Origin: Flavipsychrobacter sp.
GTDB lineage: Bacteria; Bacteroidota; Bacteroidia; Chitinophagales; Chitinophagaceae
Assembly: GCA_017849575.1 (NCBI GenBank)
Contig: JAFIGV010000025.1
Coordinates: forward strand, 1 to 64,000
Length of the DNA: 64,000 bases
Direction: 5' to 3'
Of the stretch, positions 18,110 to 26,325 are shown one piece after another. The notes beneath the pieces were generated by a model. That model was not told the origin of the DNA. It made no database searches and was given only the letters and a program-made list of their open reading frames with translations. The position numbers and the translations under genes are program-made. Within the stretch, counting starts at the first letter, position 1. Every line of letters starts with the position of its first letter.

Positions 18110-18496
18110 ATGAAACTATATCCCCGACAGTTGAACAGCCTGGAAGACCTGAAAAGGGAGAAGCGCTTTTTGAAATATGCCGCCAGACATAGTGGTGACT
18201 GGCTGAGTTTTGATACCCTGACAAAATCGGCCGGCACATCAAAAGGCTTCGACATGATCGGCAGTATAGCGACGGCTGTGGGATCTAAATCGGCCACCGG
18301 CGCATTGATCAGTTTCCTACCGTCTCTGATGGGCTTGTTTTCCAAAAAAAGCAGGGAGCGAAAGAAGTCGAAGCGCACCTTTGATAGTCTGCCGCAAAAA
18401 ATACTTATGGGTTACATCAAATGGAAAGCCGTGGAATGGGGCGTAAAAACAATCTCGAAGATGATACATGCCCGAAAAAAGAAAGAAAAAGACTAA
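18110..18496 (+). CDS. hypothetical protein, third gene of the YtxH/holin-like operon
   Basis: 128 aa, no family named with certainty. Highly basic (many Lys/Arg at both ends, ending RKKKEKD). A weakly hydrophobic middle (FDMIGSIATAVGSKSATGALISFLPSLMGLF) could dip into the membrane. It sits 11 bp after the holin-like gene and ends at the shared terminator, so it belongs to the same transcript and probably the same envelope function. Confidence 0.7.
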   Translation: MKLYPRQLNSLEDLKREKRFLKYAARHSGDWLSFDTLTKSAGTSKGFDMIGSIATAVGSKSATGALISFLPSLMGLFSKKSRERKKSKRTFDSLPQKILMGYIKWKAVEWGVKTISKMIHARKKKEKD

Positions 18497-18531
18497 TGAA
18501 AAATGAGCGCTGATGGCGCTCTTTTTTCATT
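18495..18531. terminator. bidirectional terminator
   Basis: GAGCGC (18505-18510), loop TGATG, GCGCTC (18516-18521), then six T. The flanking AATGAAAAA and TTTTTTCATT extend the pairing, so it works for both the plus-strand operon and the minus-strand usp gene, whose stop codon (18530-18532) overlaps its end. Confidence 0.85.
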
Positions 18532-19351
18532 AACGCTCATGCAGGGCCACCAGCGGTACCGTTACTACCTTCATGATTTCCCTGGTGTGGCTTTTGTGAA
18601 ACAGGCGCTCAAAGAAAGAGTGTTTGTGCGGAACAATGATCAGCCAGTCCATCTGGTTGGCAGCCACAAAAGACTCAATGCCCTCTTCTACATCCTCCTG
18701 TTCTACATAATGATAAACGGGATCGAGGGGCTTCAGTGCAGCATGCAGCTCGGTACTTTCCAGCATCATCTCCGAATCGTAGTTTTTGTTTTGAAAATCC
18801 ACATTCAGCACGTGCAGCTTTGCAGACGTGCTGCGTACAAGGTGCATCAGATTTTCTGTTTGCAAGTGGTCTGCGATATTTTTAAAGTCGCAGGCAAAGC
18901 ACAGATGAGCGGGCCGGCGGTACGTGACTCCGGAGGGCACGGCCATCACCGTGCATTTCATGGTTTTTAAGGCCGTCAGCACGTTACTGCCCAGCCACAG
19001 AGCGTTATTATCTGCACCGCTGTTGCCCAGTACCACCATCCAGGGTTGTTCCTTTTCTACCATTTCTTCAAGACAATCAACAATGCTGCCATACAAAATC
19101 CTCGTATCCACCTGCAGATCGGGAAACCCGTGGCGAAGGTCCTCCAGCATTTTCTGAACACGCTCTTCCGCTATCTGTTTGGCTTCATCCACCGGCATCA
19201 GCGGCATAGGTGTATCGCTAAAGGCCACAGGAACAATAAAGGAATGAACGATAGTGACCGCAGCATCGAAATCCTGCGCAAGGGAGCAGGCGTACTGTAC
19301 AGCGTTGTGGGCTACCTCCGAAAAATCTGTAGCGACGATGATCTTTTGCAT
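18530..19351 (-). CDS. universal stress protein with two tandem Usp domains
   Basis: 273 aa; start set at MQKIIVATDFSE (19351) rather than a longer frame, since this is the canonical first beta strand. The first UspA domain (residues 1-~150) has WMVVLGNSGADNNALWLGSNVLTAL..VMAVP, a variant of the ATP-binding G2xG9G(S/T) pattern. The second, divergent domain (about 155-273) lacks it. Tandem UspAs act in stress survival, usually in the cytoplasm. Monocistronic, facing the YtxH operon across a shared terminator. Confidence 0.87.
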   Translation of the reverse strand: MQKIIVATDFSEVAHNAVQYACSLAQDFDAAVTIVHSFIVPVAFSDTPMPLMPVDEAKQIAEERVQKMLEDLRHGFPDLQVDTRILYGSIVDCLEEMVEKEQPWMVVLGNSGADNNALWLGSNVLTALKTMKCTVMAVPSGVTYRRPAHLCFACDFKNIADHLQTENLMHLVRSTSAKLHVLNVDFQNKNYDSEMMLESTELHAALKPLDPVYHYVEQEDVEEGIESFVAANQMDWLIIVPHKHSFFERLFHKSHTREIMKVVTVPLVALHER

Positions 19352-19442
19352 GAGCAAGGCGTTGAATGAGGGTAAAAAATTAGACAAAATTTGCGACCGG
19401 AAAAACCCAATTGATGCAAATCACAATTTCTTAAAACAGACA

Positions 19443-20168
19443 TTAGAACAAGAACCCTGAAACCGGCAACTGTATCTCCGGCACATTGGTATCAAAACCG
19501 CGCCGGGTAATGTTCTTAGAGACTTCGTGCGCATCCAGTTGATCTTCATCATAGGGCTTCATCAGCGAATAGATCACTTCAGGCGGGGCTTCAGCATCAA
19601 GCCACACATCATGATTAGAAGCGCCGATGATAAGAGGCATTCGCTTTTTGTTGTTGTGTATTTCAGACATTAATTCGTTGGCAGGCGTTGTGATGACCGA
19701 ATAGGTATCGAATATCTCGCCGCTTTCCTTGTCTGTCCAGGAATGGTAATAGCCGCCCAGCGTAAAAACCTGATGATGACGATGAATAAACCAGGGCGTC
19801 TTCCTGCTGGTTTTTGCCAAAGGATTGTCCCACTTCCATTCAAAAAAGCCCGTGACGTAGATCAGGCAGCGCTGCTGAAATAAGGGTTTATAAAGCGTTG
19901 TAGCTTTTTCCGAAGTAGTATTGAGAAAGAGCCTCGCATTGCGCACCGCATCTTCTCGAGTTTTGGTCCAGGGCGGTATCAGCCCCCAGATAAACGTCTG
20001 AATACGATCGGGATGCTCCGCTGTGCGTACAGGCATCCGCGGATGATCAAAACCCGAAACATGATAAAACGACTGAAAGTCCGGAACCTCAAAATGCTGA
20101 CCGGGATGGAACTGATCCAGATATTCTTTCAGATCAATCTTTTGGGGCGAAGCCTTATGGTAACACAT
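19443..20168 (-). CDS. SOS response-associated peptidase / abasic-site shield protein (YedK/HMCES family)
   Basis: 241 aa. Forms a covalent thiazolidine link with abasic sites in single-stranded DNA through Cys2, then self-reverses. The start is decided by chemistry: only ATG at 20168 puts Cys second (MCYHKAS); the longer frame would bury it. Other catalytic residues are visible: NARLFLNTTSEKA (Asn78, Glu87), GFFEWKW (about 108-113) and EIHNNKKRMPLI (His171). No LexA box was recognised upstream. Confidence 0.92.
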   Translation of the reverse strand: MCYHKASPQKIDLKEYLDQFHPGQHFEVPDFQSFYHVSGFDHPRMPVRTAEHPDRIQTFIWGLIPPWTKTREDAVRNARLFLNTTSEKATTLYKPLFQQRCLIYVTGFFEWKWDNPLAKTSRKTPWFIHRHHQVFTLGGYYHSWTDKESGEIFDTYSVITTPANELMSEIHNNKKRMPLIIGASNHDVWLDAEAPPEVIYSLMKPYDEDQLDAHEVSKNITRRGFDTNVPEIQLPVSGFLF

Positions 20169-20311
20169 CTTCCCTGATTGTTGTACCCGCCAAAAATAAC
20201 CATTCCTGCGCAGGGCGCGGGAAGACTCGTCCATGGGAAACTCTTTCAGCGCCGGGTATCAAATGCGCTTGCATTCAGCACCATCCGTCTACACTGTGTT
20301 TTAGCAAAGGC

Positions 20312-21526
20312 TTAGCTGTTCTGTGCCATTCGTCCTGTCATTTTAGTTTTCTTTTTTCGTTTACCCAGAAACAACAAATACAAAAAACCAAGCAAGCCCA
20401 CCAGCAAAGACGCCGACATGATGGCCACCTTGGCCACAACCTGAATATCCGGATCATCGAAGGCAAGCGTCGAAATGAAAATCGATATGGTAAATCCTAC
20501 ACCGGCAATCATACCCATTCCTAAAAACTGCTTCCAGCTTACACCGTTGGGCATACTACCGATACCCATTTTTACGGCGAGGTAACTAAATAGAAAGATG
20601 CCTGCCGGCTTTCCGACACCCAGCCCCATCAGAATACCATGATGAACGACGGAGGAAAAAACCGTATCGAACGATGTGGGCATCAGAATGGCAGTGTTTG
20701 CCAGGGCAAAAATGGGCATCACGATAAAACTAACCGGATCGTGCAGGGCATGCTCCAGCTCTTCGATCTTGTGAAGGGGAATGGTAAACGCAAGCAGTAC
20801 TCCGGCAATGGTAGCGTGGACACCCGAATTGAAAATGAAGTACCAGAGAAAAAGACCCAGAAAAAGATAATAATAGTACCGCTTGAGACGCATGACATTC
20901 ATAAAGCCCAACACGAACAAGAGCCCCAGCGAAAGCCAAAGATAAAACCAGTCAATCTCGCGGGCATAAAAAATGGCAATGGTCAAAATGCCCCCGAGAT
21001 CGTCGATGATAGCGAGCGCCGTAAGAAATATGCGTAGGGAAAGCGGCGCACGCTTTCCGAGCAAAGAAAGAATGCCCAGCGAAAAAGCAATATCCGTAGC
21101 CATAGGGATACCCCAGCCTTTGCTGAAAGGAGTGCCGCCGCACCACAGGTAATAGATGAACGCAGGCACCACCATTCCGCCCAAAGCAGCAATGATGGGC
21201 AGCACAGACTTTTTAAAACTTGCCAGCTCGCCCACCAGCAGTTCGCGTTTGATCTCGAGGCCCACCAGAAAAAAGAAAATGGCCATTAGTCCGTCATTGA
21301 CCAGATGCAGCAAAGTGTCCGGCAGCCGCAGATCGGGCGCAGGAACAAAGAGATGCCGCTCCCAGAAATGCAGGTAACTTTCGCTCCACGAGGAGTTGCT
21401 GATAACAAGCGATACTACAGTGCAGATGATCAGCACGATGCCTGCTGAACGGCTATCGCTGATGAATTCCTTTACAGGTGAAATAAGGCCGTCCTTTATG
21501 ATCTTCCGGGGTGAAATGTTCGTCAT
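20312..21526 (-). CDS. nhaA: Na+/H+ antiporter NhaA
   Basis: 404 aa electrogenic antiporter of the inner membrane, typical length. Signature segments: FFLVGLEIKRELLVGEL, PMATDIAFSLGILSLLG (with the helix IV TDI region), ALAIIDDLGGI (the two transport Asp) and GVHATIAGVLLAFTIP. A basic C-terminal tail, LGKRKKKTKM, ends it. ATG 21526 (MTNISPRK) is preferred to an upstream TTG at 21535. A 143-bp spacer separates it from the yedK-like gene. Confidence 0.94.
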   Translation of the reverse strand: MTNISPRKIIKDGLISPVKEFISDSRSAGIVLIICTVVSLVISNSSWSESYLHFWERHLFVPAPDLRLPDTLLHLVNDGLMAIFFFLVGLEIKRELLVGELASFKKSVLPIIAALGGMVVPAFIYYLWCGGTPFSKGWGIPMATDIAFSLGILSLLGKRAPLSLRIFLTALAIIDDLGGILTIAIFYAREIDWFYLWLSLGLLFVLGFMNVMRLKRYYYYLFLGLFLWYFIFNSGVHATIAGVLLAFTIPLHKIEELEHALHDPVSFIVMPIFALANTAILMPTSFDTVFSSVVHHGILMGLGVGKPAGIFLFSYLAVKMGIGSMPNGVSWKQFLGMGMIAGVGFTISIFISTLAFDDPDIQVVAKVAIMSASLLVGLLGFLYLLFLGKRKKKTKMTGRMAQNS

Positions 21527-21620
21527 GGCCTGCAAAAATATTTTTTTTAGCGCAGAGCCCTGCCGGATGCACCATCATATCTCTTGATGAAAGCTTAACT
21601 TTATAGCACACACATCAACT

Positions 21621-21628
21621 TATTTTTG
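21621..21628 (+). promoter_or_regulatory. -7 element TATTTTTG
   Basis: TATTTTTG, nine bases before the ATG at 21638. It fits TAnnTTTG and supports that start for the nucleotidase pair. Confidence 0.5.
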
Positions 21629-21637
21629 TGCTGCAAT

Positions 21638-22384
21638 ATGAACCTGAATAGAACTCTGTTTATTGCCCTGCTCGCGGCTTTAGCGCTCCCCGCTTGTCAT
21701 AAGCCGTTCTACATCCAGCAGCGCACCGCCAGCAATTACGCCATTGATACCACACTGGCACAAGACACCAGCCTCGTGCGCATGCTTCGTCCGTACAAAA
21801 CCGGTGTAGATACCCAAATGCTCGTGGTCATTGGTCGTACAGATCTGCCGCTTACCAAAGCGCAACCAGAATGCACGCTGGGTAATTTTATGGCCGACGC
21901 TCAGTTTGTGGCGGGACGGCAACTCGATCCGAAGGTGGTAGCCTCGGTGGTGAACTATGGCGGAATACGTCTTCCCTACCTTGCCCCGGGAAACCTTACC
22001 CGCGGCGACATGTATGAACTGATGCCTTTCGACAATATGCTGGCCATCGTAGAAATACCGGGTGCTGTGCTGCAAACTTTCTGCGATCATATGGCCGCCT
22101 ATCGCGGATGGCCTGTAAGCGGCATCACTTATGTGATCAAAGACAAAAAAGCCACCGATGTTCAAATCAACGGCACGCCTGTCAACGAACACATCGTTTA
22201 CAAGATCGTGATGAGCGACTATATTGCCCGCGGTGGCGACAACTGCGATTTCCTCTCCGGGCTGCACAAACGATACACCAACATTTTTTTGCGCGATGCC
22301 ATGATAGCGTATGTGCAACGACTCGAAAAAGAAAACAAACCCCTACATCCCATGCTTGAAAAAAGAGTGCAGTATGCTGAATAG
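21638..22384 (+). CDS. 5'-nucleotidase C-terminal domain lipoprotein
   Basis: 248 aa. Lipoprotein signal MNLNRTLFIALLAALALPAC (lipobox LPAC, Cys20). The rest is the 5'-nucleotidase C-terminal (substrate-specificity) domain: CTLGNFMADAQ, NYGGIRLPYLAPGNLTRGDMYELMPFDNMLAIVEIPG and SDYIARGGDNCDF. It contains no metallophosphatase domain. That domain is in the next gene, which overlaps it by 11 bp. In UshA-type enzymes the two are fused in the opposite order, so the pair probably forms one periplasmic nucleotidase from two chains. Confidence 0.87.
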   Translation: MNLNRTLFIALLAALALPACHKPFYIQQRTASNYAIDTTLAQDTSLVRMLRPYKTGVDTQMLVVIGRTDLPLTKAQPECTLGNFMADAQFVAGRQLDPKVVASVVNYGGIRLPYLAPGNLTRGDMYELMPFDNMLAIVEIPGAVLQTFCDHMAAYRGWPVSGITYVIKDKKATDVQINGTPVNEHIVYKIVMSDYIARGGDNCDFLSGLHKRYTNIFLRDAMIAYVQRLEKENKPLHPMLEKRVQYAE

Positions 22385-23309
22385 AAGATCGTTTTTGATA
22401 AAAAGCACCCTGGGCAGCGGCCTGCTACTTGCCGGTCAGTTTCCCTTTGAAAGTCTCGCCGCAGAAAAAACAAGACGGCTTACGATACTGCACACCAACG
22501 ATGTGCATAGCCGCCTCGAACCCTTTCCCGCTGATGCGGGCAAAAATGCCTTTCAGGGCGGTGTAGCCGCCCGTGCTGCACTAATAGAAAAAATACGCCG
22601 GGAAGAAGAGCAGGTACTGGTGCTTGATGCAGGAGATATCTTTCAAGGCACGCCATACTTCAATTTGTACAAAGGCGAGCCTGAGATAAAAGCGATGAGC
22701 ATGATGGGGTATGATGCCACCACCATGGGCAACCACGATTTTGATGCCGGGATAGAGGGTTTTGCACACCAACTGGTGCATGCCCGGTTTCCTGTGCTGG
22801 TGGCCAATTACGACTTTACGGAGACCCCGCTCGAAGGGAAGACACAACCCTATGCACTTTTCAAAAAAGGAGACATCAAAGTAGGGATCTTCGGCCTGGG
22901 CATACAGCTCAAAGGACTTGTGCCCGACGATGCGTATGGCAAGACCAAATACCTCGAACCCATAGCCATTGCCAACTCCGTAGCCGAAAGACTGAAGCGT
23001 AAAGAAAAATGCGACCTCGTCATCTGCCTTTCACATCTGGGTTACGAATACAACTATCGGAAAGTAAGTGACCTCTTGCTGGCTAAAGAAACGGAGCATA
23101 TAGACCTGATCATAGGCGGCCATACCCATACTTTTCTCGATGAGCCAGCCATGGTAAAAAACAAAAAAGGAGAGGATGTTGTGATCAATCAGGTAGGATG
23201 GGCGGGTCTTCGTCTGGGCCGTCTTGATTTCGTTTTCGATAGCAAAAAAAGTTCCAAACTTTCCAATGCACAGTCTGTAATTATCGGGAAACAAACAAGG
23301 GGCCTGTAA
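22374..23309 (+). CDS. metallophosphatase (5'-nucleotidase N-terminal domain), Tat-type signal
   Basis: 311 aa. It begins MLNRRSFLIKSTLGSG, a twin-arginine-like signal, then the calcineurin-type dinuclear metal site: ILHTNDVHSR (D/H), LDAGDIFQG (D), MGNHDFDAG (GNHD), CLSHLGYE and IIGGHTHTF. It ends after the catalytic domain; the specificity domain is encoded just upstream. ATG 22374 is chosen over a longer frame because it opens the signal peptide. Overlap with the preceding gene suggests coupling. Confidence 0.9.
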   Translation: MLNRRSFLIKSTLGSGLLLAGQFPFESLAAEKTRRLTILHTNDVHSRLEPFPADAGKNAFQGGVAARAALIEKIRREEEQVLVLDAGDIFQGTPYFNLYKGEPEIKAMSMMGYDATTMGNHDFDAGIEGFAHQLVHARFPVLVANYDFTETPLEGKTQPYALFKKGDIKVGIFGLGIQLKGLVPDDAYGKTKYLEPIAIANSVAERLKRKEKCDLVICLSHLGYEYNYRKVSDLLLAKETEHIDLIIGGHTHTFLDEPAMVKNKKGEDVVINQVGWAGLRLGRLDFVFDSKKSSKLSNAQSVIIGKQTRGL

Positions 23310-23429
23310 TTTTTTTTTTCAACAAAATGTTGGCAATTTCGTTTTCCCTTCAATTCTAGGATTGAAGCTACCAAATGCAGTGCTGGCAAGGGTTTTGAGG
23401 CGTCTGGCTTGACTAAAATACAATGTGCG

Positions 23430-23444
23430 TACGGTTTTTGAAGC
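23430..23444 (+). promoter_or_regulatory. motif TACGGTTTTTGAAGC upstream of dnaA
   Basis: Lies ~100 bp before dnaA, in a 235-bp gap with no ORF. A near-identical motif (TACGATTTTTGAAG, 50667-50680) precedes the outer-membrane barrel gene. It could be a promoter variant or a regulator site. No TTATCCACA-type DnaA box was found in this gap. Confidence 0.3.
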
Positions 23445-23544
23445 ACCCTGATCTCATGGTCGTTTTCGGGGTGGCGAAAGTATCGCCTTTCAGATTGCCG
23501 ATTGTGCTCATTTGGTCTTAACTTGTTGAACGAGTAACCAAAAC

Positions 23545-25023
23545 ATGGATAATCATCTCTACCATAATTCTAACAATTCAGTCAACGAAGCAGAAGCGGT
23601 CTGGAGCAAATGCCTGGGCGTAATAAAGGACAACATTAACTACCGCACCTTTCAAACCTGGTTTGAGCCCATTCGCGCTGTAGCACTCAATGGTTCGGTA
23701 TTAACGCTGCAGGTGCCCAGTCAGTTTTTTTACGAGTGGCTCGAAGAACATTATGTAGAACTATTAGGGAAAACCATAAAAAGGATACTGGGCAGAGAGG
23801 CCAAACTCGAATACCGCATATTGATGGAAAGCAGCGCATCGCAACGCAACCCCGCGTCGATCAACATGCCTGCAAGCAATTACAACAAACCTTCTAAAGA
23901 CAGCAACTATGTGGACATGCCGCTGAAATGGGATGACCCCACGAATATCAAAACACCCTACGCCATACCCGGGCTGAAACGGATGCAGATAGACCCTCAG
24001 CTCAATGCAAACTATACTTTCGACAACTATGTAGAGGGCGACTGCAACCGTGTAGCAAGATCGGCAGGACTGCACGTAGCGCAAAAACCCGGCGCCACAT
24101 CCTTCAATCCGCTTGTAGTGTTTGGCGGTGTGGGCTGGGGCAAGACCCACCTGGTGCAGGCCATTGGCAACGAGGTGCGGAGGCTGCATCCGAACAAAGC
24201 TGTTTTGTATGTGAGCGCTGAGAAGTTTATCAACCAGTTTATTGATCACTCCAAGAATAATGAGATCAATGACTTCATACACTTCTACCAACTGATCGAT
24301 GTGTTGATACTGGACGATATACATCTGTTTGTGCCGGCCACCAAAACACAGGACGTGTTCTTTGCTATCTTCAACCACCTCCATCAAAGCGGAAAGCAGA
24401 TTATACTCACCAGCGATACACCACCCAAAGACCTTGAAGGAATGCAGGAACGCCTGCTTAGTCGTTTCCGCTGGGGATTGAATGCAGATATACAGGCGCC
24501 GGACTTCGAAACCCGGCAACACATACTGCAGGTGAAAATGAAACAGGAAGGCCTGGAGATACCCGAAGAAGTGGTGAAGTATGTAGCCTACAATGTGCAG
24601 ACTAATGTACGCGAACTGGAGGGAGCCCTGATAGCCCTTTTTGCACAGGCTACCCTCAACAGAAAAGAAATAGATCTGGACCTTGCAAAACGAGTGATGA
24701 AGAACTTTGTGAAGACAGCCGCAAGAGAGCTTACTATAGAAAATATACAGAAGATGGTATGCGAATACTTCCATCTTCCCTACGACAGGCTATTGGCCAA
24801 AACCCGCAAACGGGAGGTGGTACAGGCAAGACAGATTACGATGTACCTCGCTAAGAAATTCACCAAAAGCTCGCTCAAGAATATCGGAGAACATTTCGGC
24901 GGCTTCGATCATACTACCGTCATCCACTCTTGCCAGACGGTAGAAAACCTGATGGACACCGATACCGAGTACAAAGAACATCTGCTGGAACTGCAACAAA
25001 AAGTACAGTTGGCGAGCATTTAA
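23545..25023 (+). CDS. dnaA: chromosomal replication initiator DnaA
   Basis: 492 aa AAA+ initiator that opens oriC. Domain I (about 1-90, WSKCLGVIKDNINYRTFQTWFEPI), a short linker, then the ATPase: Walker A GGVGWGKTHLVQAIGNE (about 196-212), Walker B VLILDDIHLF (about 254-263), sensor 1 IILTSD, and box VII/sensor 2 NVRELEGAL. Domain IV ends with the DNA-binding signature (GGFDHTTVIHSCQTV). Trp in GWGKT is a mild variant of the usual Leu. A promoter for the tRNAs follows 17 bp after the stop. Confidence 0.96.
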   Translation: MDNHLYHNSNNSVNEAEAVWSKCLGVIKDNINYRTFQTWFEPIRAVALNGSVLTLQVPSQFFYEWLEEHYVELLGKTIKRILGREAKLEYRILMESSASQRNPASINMPASNYNKPSKDSNYVDMPLKWDDPTNIKTPYAIPGLKRMQIDPQLNANYTFDNYVEGDCNRVARSAGLHVAQKPGATSFNPLVVFGGVGWGKTHLVQAIGNEVRRLHPNKAVLYVSAEKFINQFIDHSKNNEINDFIHFYQLIDVLILDDIHLFVPATKTQDVFFAIFNHLHQSGKQIILTSDTPPKDLEGMQERLLSRFRWGLNADIQAPDFETRQHILQVKMKQEGLEIPEEVVKYVAYNVQTNVRELEGALIALFAQATLNRKEIDLDLAKRVMKNFVKTAARELTIENIQKMVCEYFHLPYDRLLAKTRKREVVQARQITMYLAKKFTKSSLKNIGEHFGGFDHTTVIHSCQTVENLMDTDTEYKEHLLELQQKVQLASI

Positions 25024-25040
25024 AAAAGCTGAAAAATTAT

Positions 25041-25070
25041 TTTGATTTCTCTGCAGGACGACTATCTTTG
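25041..25070 (+). promoter_or_regulatory. promoter of the tRNA-Ser/tRNA-Pro operon
   Basis: TTTG at 25041-25044 and TATCTTTG at 25063-25070, 18 bases apart: a near-consensus Bacteroidota promoter. It would start a transcript through both tRNAs to the terminator at 25344. Confidence 0.7.
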
Positions 25071-25137
25071 CAGTCCCTTAAAGCAAGGGTAAAAGTTCTT
25101 GAAAATAGCTACAGGCAATGCTTGTAGAAAAAATACA

Positions 25138-25226
25138 GGTGAGGTGGGTGAGTGGCCGAAACCAACAGTTTGCTAAACTGTCGTACGTTTAACCGCGTAC
25201 CGCGGGTTCGAATCCCGCCCTCACCG
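25138..25226 (+). tRNA. tRNA-Ser(GCT)
   Basis: Acceptor stem GGTGAGG/CCTCACC, anticodon stem-loop ACAGT-TTGCTAA-ACTGT with anticodon GCT at 25172-25174, a long class II variable arm (GTACG/CGTAC), and T-arm GCGGG-TTCGAAT-CCCGC. Discriminator G. The CCA end is not encoded (CTT follows). Confidence 0.96.
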
Positions 25227-25254
25227 CTTATTCGGCAATCATCCACAATTCGTT

Positions 25255-25328
25255 CGGGAAGTAGCGCAGGCCGGTAGCGCATCTGGTTTGGGACCAGGGG
25301 GTCGCAGGTTCGAATCCTGTCTTCCCGA
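25255..25328 (+). tRNA. tRNA-Pro(TGG)
   Basis: Acceptor CGGGAAG/CTTCCCG, anticodon loop TTTGGGA with TGG at 25289-25291, T-arm GCAGG-TTCGAAT-CCTGT, discriminator A. CCA is not encoded. It lies 28 bp after tRNA-Ser in the same transcript. Accessory DNA begins right after its terminator. Confidence 0.96.
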
Positions 25329-25343
25329 CAACAATTAGCTTAG

Positions 25344-25367
25344 AACCCTTGCTCAGCAAGGGTTTTT
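25344..25367 (+). terminator. rho-independent terminator of the tRNA operon
   Basis: AACCCTTGCT (25344-25353), one-base loop C, AGCAAGGGTT (25355-25364), then TTT. The very strong stem marks the left edge of accessory island 1. Confidence 0.85.
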
Positions 25368-25480
25368 GCTTTTCAGTTAGTCAAGATTTAGCAAGAAATA
25401 GGTTTTCTGCATTTTAGATGTCTTCAAGAATGATAAACCCGTCAGGAGCCCAGTAGAGGTTCGGTTTTCAATACATCTGT

Positions 25481-25605
25481 GCGGTCTGAGACCGCTACCG
25501 CTCGAACGAATTCCGAGACTTCGCTCAACAATACCGCTTTTTGAACACTACGCTCAACAGCGGATCATCCTTCGGTTCCGGAAGCGCTTCGCTAACATCT
25601 GGAAC
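25481..25605. repeat. cluster of REP-like palindromes
   Basis: GCGGTC-TGA-GACCGC (25481-25495) and GTTCCGGA...TCTGGAAC (arms 25575-25582 and 25598-25605) lie in a 250-bp gene-free stretch. The first belongs to the same palindrome type (xGTC-N3/4-GACx) seen at 26907, 34871, 38890 and 43845. No ORF of interest is seen from 25368 to 25617. Confidence 0.6.
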
Positions 25606-25617
25606 AACGGAGCAGAC

Positions 25618-25827
25618 TCACTTGTCTAACTCACTCAAATATCGTTCAAGGTCATCTATCTCGATAGTTCTAACAGTGTCAATTATCATTTCCAATCCCA
25701 TATAGCTCCATCTCGGTAAACAAATTTTCTCTTTAAGTCCTTTTGCCAAAGGCCGATTTAATCTGTCTTCAGCAATTTTAGTCGCCTCATTTTGCATTGC
25801 AACCAAAAGTTTATCAGAGGTATTCAT
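25618..25827 (-). CDS. small protein of unknown function (island 1)
   Basis: 69 aa, starting MNTSDKLLVAMQNEATKIAE, mixed charge, with no membrane segment. A/T-rich codon use unlike the core genes. It lies 43 bp downstream of a 58-aa ORF on the same strand, and together they look like a two-gene cassette. A toxin-antitoxin pair is possible from size and arrangement alone; no family motif supports it. Confidence 0.5.
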   Translation of the reverse strand: MNTSDKLLVAMQNEATKIAEDRLNRPLAKGLKEKICLPRWSYMGLEMIIDTVRTIEIDDLERYLSELDK

Positions 25828-25870
25828 TTGCTCAGGTCACCTTTTGAACAACAATAAAAAGCATATTCAC

Positions 25871-26047
25871 TCAATCCTTTACGCCTCTTTCCTTCAAAAG
25901 GAGATTTATAGCAATTTTGAAAGGGTCGGCCAAGGAGCTTCCAAATAGGTCTCGTCGTTCAATCAAATCTTTTGTAGAGAGGCTTTTAAACCTTTCAACT
26001 ATTTCTTCTACCTGCTGGTATTTATGTTGCTTTTTGTTTTTACCCAT
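25871..26047 (-). CDS. 58-aa basic protein of unknown function, first gene of the small cassette
   Basis: ATG at 26047, stop TGA at 25871-25873. The product begins MGKNKKQHKYQQVEEIVERF, continues with an amphipathic helix-rich stretch, and ends LLLKERGVKD. Lys/Arg/Glu-rich, small, soluble. It is shorter than common ORF cut-offs and easily missed. It follows the attC-like palindrome (26069-26191) on the same strand, as a gene follows its recombination site in a cassette. Function unknown. Confidence 0.5.
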   Translation of the reverse strand: MGKNKKQHKYQQVEEIVERFKSLSTKDLIERRDLFGSSLADPFKIAINLLLKERGVKD

Positions 26048-26068
26048 TAATCGAATGACGGTGGTTGC

Positions 26069-26191
26069 ACCCTACGTATCGGTGTTTATGAAGTTGTGGC
26101 ATTTAAAAAACGTCAACTTCAATTAGCTATAAAAGCAAAATAGCGATTTTAAGTTGAATGCTCATTCGCCCAGCCACAATTTTATAAACAC
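26069..26191 (-). repeat. attC-like nested inverted repeat
   Basis: Outer arms 26082-26100 (GTGTTTATGAAGTTGTGGC) and 26173-26191 are complementary at 17 of 19 positions. Inner arms 26114-26129 and 26141-26156 are complementary at 13 of 16. On the minus strand the outer arm is followed by CGATAC and GTAGGGT (26075-26069), one mismatch from the integron core site GTTRRRY. Two stem blocks separated by unpaired spacers next to a GTTRRRY-like box is the attC layout. Assignment is inference. Confidence 0.5.
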
Positions 26192-26261
26192 ACTGTGTGT
26201 ATGCTTTTTGTCACTTGAAGTAACAAATAACAATTGCCCTCATATTTCTTTTCAAAGTTTT

Positions 26262-26322
26262 CCAGTTCGGCGTAGTCTCCGGACTATGTCGCAGCGGCAA
26301 TTGTTCTCTGAACAATATTGCC
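26262..26322. repeat. REP-like hairpins flanking RayT 1 (downstream side)
   Basis: Two adjacent hairpins: GGCGTAGTC-TCCG-GACTATGTCGC (about 26269-26292) and GGCAATTGTTC...GAACAATATTGCC (26296-26322), ending three bases before the transposase stop codon. The first is the reverse-strand, shortened version of the repeat at 26907-26981, so the transposase gene lies between inverted copies. Confidence 0.7.
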
Positions 26323-26325
26323 GTT

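Noticed and set aside
23310-23544. Replication origin next to dnaA
   Set aside because: No TTATCCACA-type boxes or A/T-rich repeats were found in the dnaA upstream region; one weak match at about 25241 is isolated. oriC is not adjacent here as far as can be seen.
23764-24774. Long minus-strand frame (336 aa) inside dnaA
   Set aside because: Antisense shadow of an unambiguous dnaA; composition is rich in Cys/His/Tyr/Val with no domain.
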